Positions 61,931 to 64,000 of a DNA stretch of 64,000 nucleotides are shown here, piece by piece (the stretch's first letter is position 1; each line of letters starts with the position of its first letter). Origin of the DNA: Pedobacter psychrodurus (GTDB lineage: Bacteria; Bacteroidota; Bacteroidia; Sphingobacteriales; Sphingobacteriaceae); contig NZ_SJSO01000006.1 in assembly GCF_004331735.1 (NCBI RefSeq), forward strand, positions 310,001-374,000, in the 5' to 3' direction. A program made the position numbers and the translations under genes. Below the pieces are notes generated by a model. That model was not told the origin of the DNA. It worked only from the letters and a program-made list of their open reading frames with translations, and did no database searches.

Positions 61931-61982
61931 GTCATCCTGAACTTATTGTCCAGATACTGATCCCCGAAAATCGGGACAGTAA
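61931..61982. repeat. Dispersed repeat remnants in the gatA-transglycosylase spacer
   Basis: A GTCATCCTGAACTT fragment (about 61931) and the small hairpin CCCGA-AAA-TCGGG (about 61966-61978) lie in the 110-base spacer. They resemble the GTCATTC palindromes elsewhere in the window. Confidence 0.45.
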
Positions 61983-62017
61983 GACGGCCACTGTACACAG
62001 CTCCATAGAGCTAATGC

Positions 62018-63436
62018 CTATTTTAAAAATGCCTGAGAAAAAGCCAGCAGCTGATCTTCCTCAAAATGTTTGGCTGTAAATTGTATACTTAACGGTAAAC
62101 CCTCTGTATTATTGCCTATTGGCAAAGCAATAGCCGGATTTCCGCTTAAAGAGGGTAACACGGTAAAAATATCGGCCATATACATCACAATTGCATCCTG
62201 AACATTATCGCCAATTTTAAAAGCTGCTGTTGGTGCCACAGGAGAAAGAATAAAATCATAATCCTGAAACAAAACATCCATTTTTTCTCTAATTAACCGG
62301 CGAACTTGTTGTGCTTTTTGATAATAAGCATCGTAATATCCTGCACTTAAAACAAAAGTGCCTAAAAGGATGCGACGTTTTACTTCTTCGCCAAAACCTT
62401 CGGCGCGTGATAATTTATAAAGTTCGTTTAGCGATTTCGCTTCCATGTTACGATGCCCGTAATGAACGCCATCATAACGCGAAAGATTTGAAGAGGCCTC
62501 TGCTGTTGTTAAGATATAATAGGCTGGAACCAGATAATCCAACAAGTCGAAAGAAACATATTCAACGGTATGGCCATCTGCTTTGAGCTGCTCGATTGAT
62601 TTTAAAATAGCTGATTTGATTTCCGGATCGAGTGCTTCGCTTTCAATAGTTTCCTTTAATACCGCTATTTTGTGTTTTTTACGCACATTCAAATGACCAG
62701 GATAATCGGGCACTGCAATAGGAGAAACAGTAGAATCATAATCATCAGCGCCAGCTAAAACCTGTAAAAGCAAAGCAGCGTCTTCTACTGAAGAGGTAAT
62801 TGGCCCAACCTGATCGAAAGAAGAAGCATAGGCAATAACCCCATACCTAGAAATACGGCCGTAGGTAGGCTTAAGTCCGATTTGACCGCAAAATGCAGCT
62901 GGTTGTCTTACCGAACCACCGGTATCGGTACCCAAGGCAGACAAACACATATCGGCCTGAACCGCTACAGCTGAGCCACCTGAAGATCCACCCGGAACTA
63001 GGTCGGGATTTGCTGCATTTTTAGCAACCCCATAGTATGAAGTTTCATTTGAGCCGCCCATAGCAAACTCATCACAGTTTAAACGGCCAATAATAATGGC
63101 ATCTTCCTGTAACAATCGTTGCACAACTGTAGAAGAATATGGAGATACAAAGCCTTCGAGCATTTTTGACGATGCAGTAACGATATGGCCTTCATAACAG
63201 ATATTATCTTTTATGCCAATTACCATACCTGCAAGTTTACCTGCAGTACCTTCTTCTATTTTTTGCTGTATCGCTTTCGCCTGAACTTCGGCCGATAAAA
63301 AAAACACCTCATTAAATGCATTGAGGTGTTCATTATTTTCAATTTGCTTAAAATAATAAGCTAATAAATCGGGTAAAGTTAATTGCTTTTGCGAAATGAG
63401 GGCTTGAATCTCTTTAAGAGAGCTGTATTTCTTCAA
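62018..63436 (-). CDS. gatA: Aspartyl/glutamyl-tRNA amidotransferase subunit A
   Basis: Amidase subunit of GatCAB, which converts Glu-tRNA(Gln) or Asp-tRNA(Asn) to the amide. The 472-residue protein carries the amidase signature Ser-cisSer-Lys set: GIKDNIC with Lys76, and the glycine/serine-rich VPGGSSGGSAVAVQADMCLSALGTDTGGSVRQPAAFCG with the catalytic serines. The start is TTG at 63436, as a stop precedes it in frame and no ATG lies near. gatB and gatC are elsewhere. Two tatA genes lie directly upstream on the same strand. Confidence 0.94.
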   Translation of the reverse strand: MKKYSSLKEIQALISQKQLTLPDLLAYYFKQIENNEHLNAFNEVFFLSAEVQAKAIQQKIEEGTAGKLAGMVIGIKDNICYEGHIVTASSKMLEGFVSPYSSTVVQRLLQEDAIIIGRLNCDEFAMGGSNETSYYGVAKNAANPDLVPGGSSGGSAVAVQADMCLSALGTDTGGSVRQPAAFCGQIGLKPTYGRISRYGVIAYASSFDQVGPITSSVEDAALLLQVLAGADDYDSTVSPIAVPDYPGHLNVRKKHKIAVLKETIESEALDPEIKSAILKSIEQLKADGHTVEYVSFDLLDYLVPAYYILTTAEASSNLSRYDGVHYGHRNMEAKSLNELYKLSRAEGFGEEVKRRILLGTFVLSAGYYDAYYQKAQQVRRLIREKMDVLFQDYDFILSPVAPTAAFKIGDNVQDAIVMYMADIFTVLPSLSGNPAIALPIGNNTEGLPLSIQFTAKHFEEDQLLAFSQAFLK

Positions 63437-63454
63437 AACTAAAAATTATTGCAA

Positions 63455-63655
63455 TTAAACGGTTTTATCACGGTTAGACGGATCTACCTGTTCTCCATCA
63501 ACGCCATCTTTACCATCTTTAAATTCTTTAACACCTTTACCTAAACCTCTCATTAGTTCAGGAATTTTTTTACCACCAAATAATAACAATACCACTACCG
63601 CAATAATGATAATTTCTGGTGTTCCAAGCATTGCTGCTATTGTTGTATTTAACAT
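63455..63655 (-). CDS. tatA: Sec-independent translocase TatA/TatE-like, copy 2
   Basis: A 66-residue Tat pore subunit. N-terminal membrane helix and amphipathic helix are typical: [43 protein letters not shown]. The C-terminal tail is short and acidic. It lies 10 bases after the larger TatA gene, and the near-identical FGGKK(I/L)PEL(M/A)RGLGKG shows the pair arose by duplication. One copy may be TatE-like. TatC is not in the window. Confidence 0.92.
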   Translation of the reverse strand: MLNTTIAAMLGTPEIIIIAVVVLLLFGGKKIPELMRGLGKGVKEFKDGKDGVDGEQVDPSNRDKTV

Positions 63656-63665
63656 AACTTTTTGT

Positions 63666-63992
63666 TTAAACTTTTTCTTTGTCAGTTATAATTTTTTCGT
63701 CAGTAGGCTTGGCCAGATCAATATTTGGTGCACTTGCTTCTATTTTTTCATCAACAGGCGATTCTTCTGTTGGATGATGGCGCTGACTATGGTTTACCGC
63801 TGTTTCTTCTGCTTCTTCTTTATCTAAATCCATTGCATTGATATTCCTATGGATTTCACGTTTAACACCATCAGAGGCATCTTTAAATTCTCTGATTCCT
63901 TTCCCTAGTCCTCTGGCAAGTTCAGGTAATTTTTTACCCCCGAACAATAATAGAACTACTACTAAAATGAGCACGATCTCTGATCCACCCAT
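63666..63992 (-). CDS. tatA: Sec-independent translocase TatA-like, copy 1 with long tail
   Basis: A 108-residue Tat subunit beginning [43 protein letters not shown], with the membrane helix, the FG hinge and the amphipathic helix of TatA. The C-terminal tail of about 55 residues ([32 protein letters not shown]) is acidic and probably disordered. The start ATG lies eight bases from the right end of the window. Long-tailed TatA is usual in Bacteroidetes (from memory). TatB is generally lacking there and TatA does both jobs. Confidence 0.93.
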   Translation of the reverse strand: MGGSEIVLILVVVLLLFGGKKLPELARGLGKGIREFKDASDGVKREIHRNINAMDLDKEEAEETAVNHSQRHHPTEESPVDEKIEASAPNIDLAKPTDEKIITDKEKV

Positions 63993-64000
63993 GTTTAAAA

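Overview
This window looks like a chromosomal segment of a Bacteroidota bacterium, most likely Sphingobacteriaceae (Pedobacter-like). The evidence is the A+T-rich DNA, promoters of the Bacteroidetes type (TTTG, about 20 nt, TAnnTTTG) at 16089-16120, 23583-23613 and on the minus strand at 36466-36497, mostly weak Shine-Dalgarno sites, the type IX secretion protein SprA, an Oar-like TonB-dependent receptor, paired CarboxypepD_reg/outer-membrane-barrel proteins, and the gene order maeB-ruvA-sprA. Genus level is inference.

Layout. 1-1588: end of gmk, a VapBC-type toxin-antitoxin pair, nadD. 1729-6273: a secreted GH3 enzyme, a decayed small acidic gene, a thioredoxin-like protein, a TatD-like hydrolase and TcdA. 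6394-13566: an AddAB-type helicase-nuclease operon with a DUF1016 (YhcG-type) nuclease gene wedged between its two subunits. 13681-15945: an AAA/DUF4143 ATPase behind a double inverted repeat, an acetyltransferase and a VOC protein. 16142-22546: pdhB, pentapeptide and DUF1801 proteins, tex, and the nicotinamide riboside salvage pair pnuC-nadR. 22611-23667: an ORF6N gene with an internal odd-length palindrome and a covarying sister palindrome just after it. 23668-26355: rplM-rpsI-rpsB-tsf. 26730-34855: metallophosphoesterase, nagA, cyclic-nucleotide phosphodiesterase, TonB receptor, pyrH-frr. 34915-37047: LacI regulator, two tandem tRNA-like RNA genes with their own promoter and terminator, Lrp/AsnC regulator. 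37048-37805: a gene-free stretch of interspersed repeats. 37806-47120: feoAB, two paralogous outer-membrane proteins, a tiny lipoprotein, VanZ-like protein, gcvH. 47286-49586: an A+T-rich island of four unrecognised genes (HEXXH protein; divergent three-gene overlapping operon ending in a two-TM protein). 49768-64000: small membrane protein, sprA, ruvA, maeB, LysM lytic transglycosylase, gatA and two tatA genes.

Most genes are housekeeping: translation (rplM, rpsI, rpsB, tsf, frr, gatA), nucleotides and cofactors (gmk, pyrH, nadD, nadR/pnuC), central carbon (pdhB, maeB, gcvH), DNA repair (AddAB, ruvA), envelope and secretion (sprA, TatA, outer-membrane proteins). The unusual content lies between them. 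The strongest leads are (i) the two tandem RNAs at 36080-36414, which have a leucine-type class II tRNA body, a GUC triplet in the anticodon position and a greatly enlarged variable region; (ii) perfect palindromes with a single central base inside the ORF6N and DUF1016 genes, one with a base-pair-compensated copy outside the gene; (iii) the unknown four-gene island at 47286-49586. Several families of intergenic palindromic repeats recur through the window.
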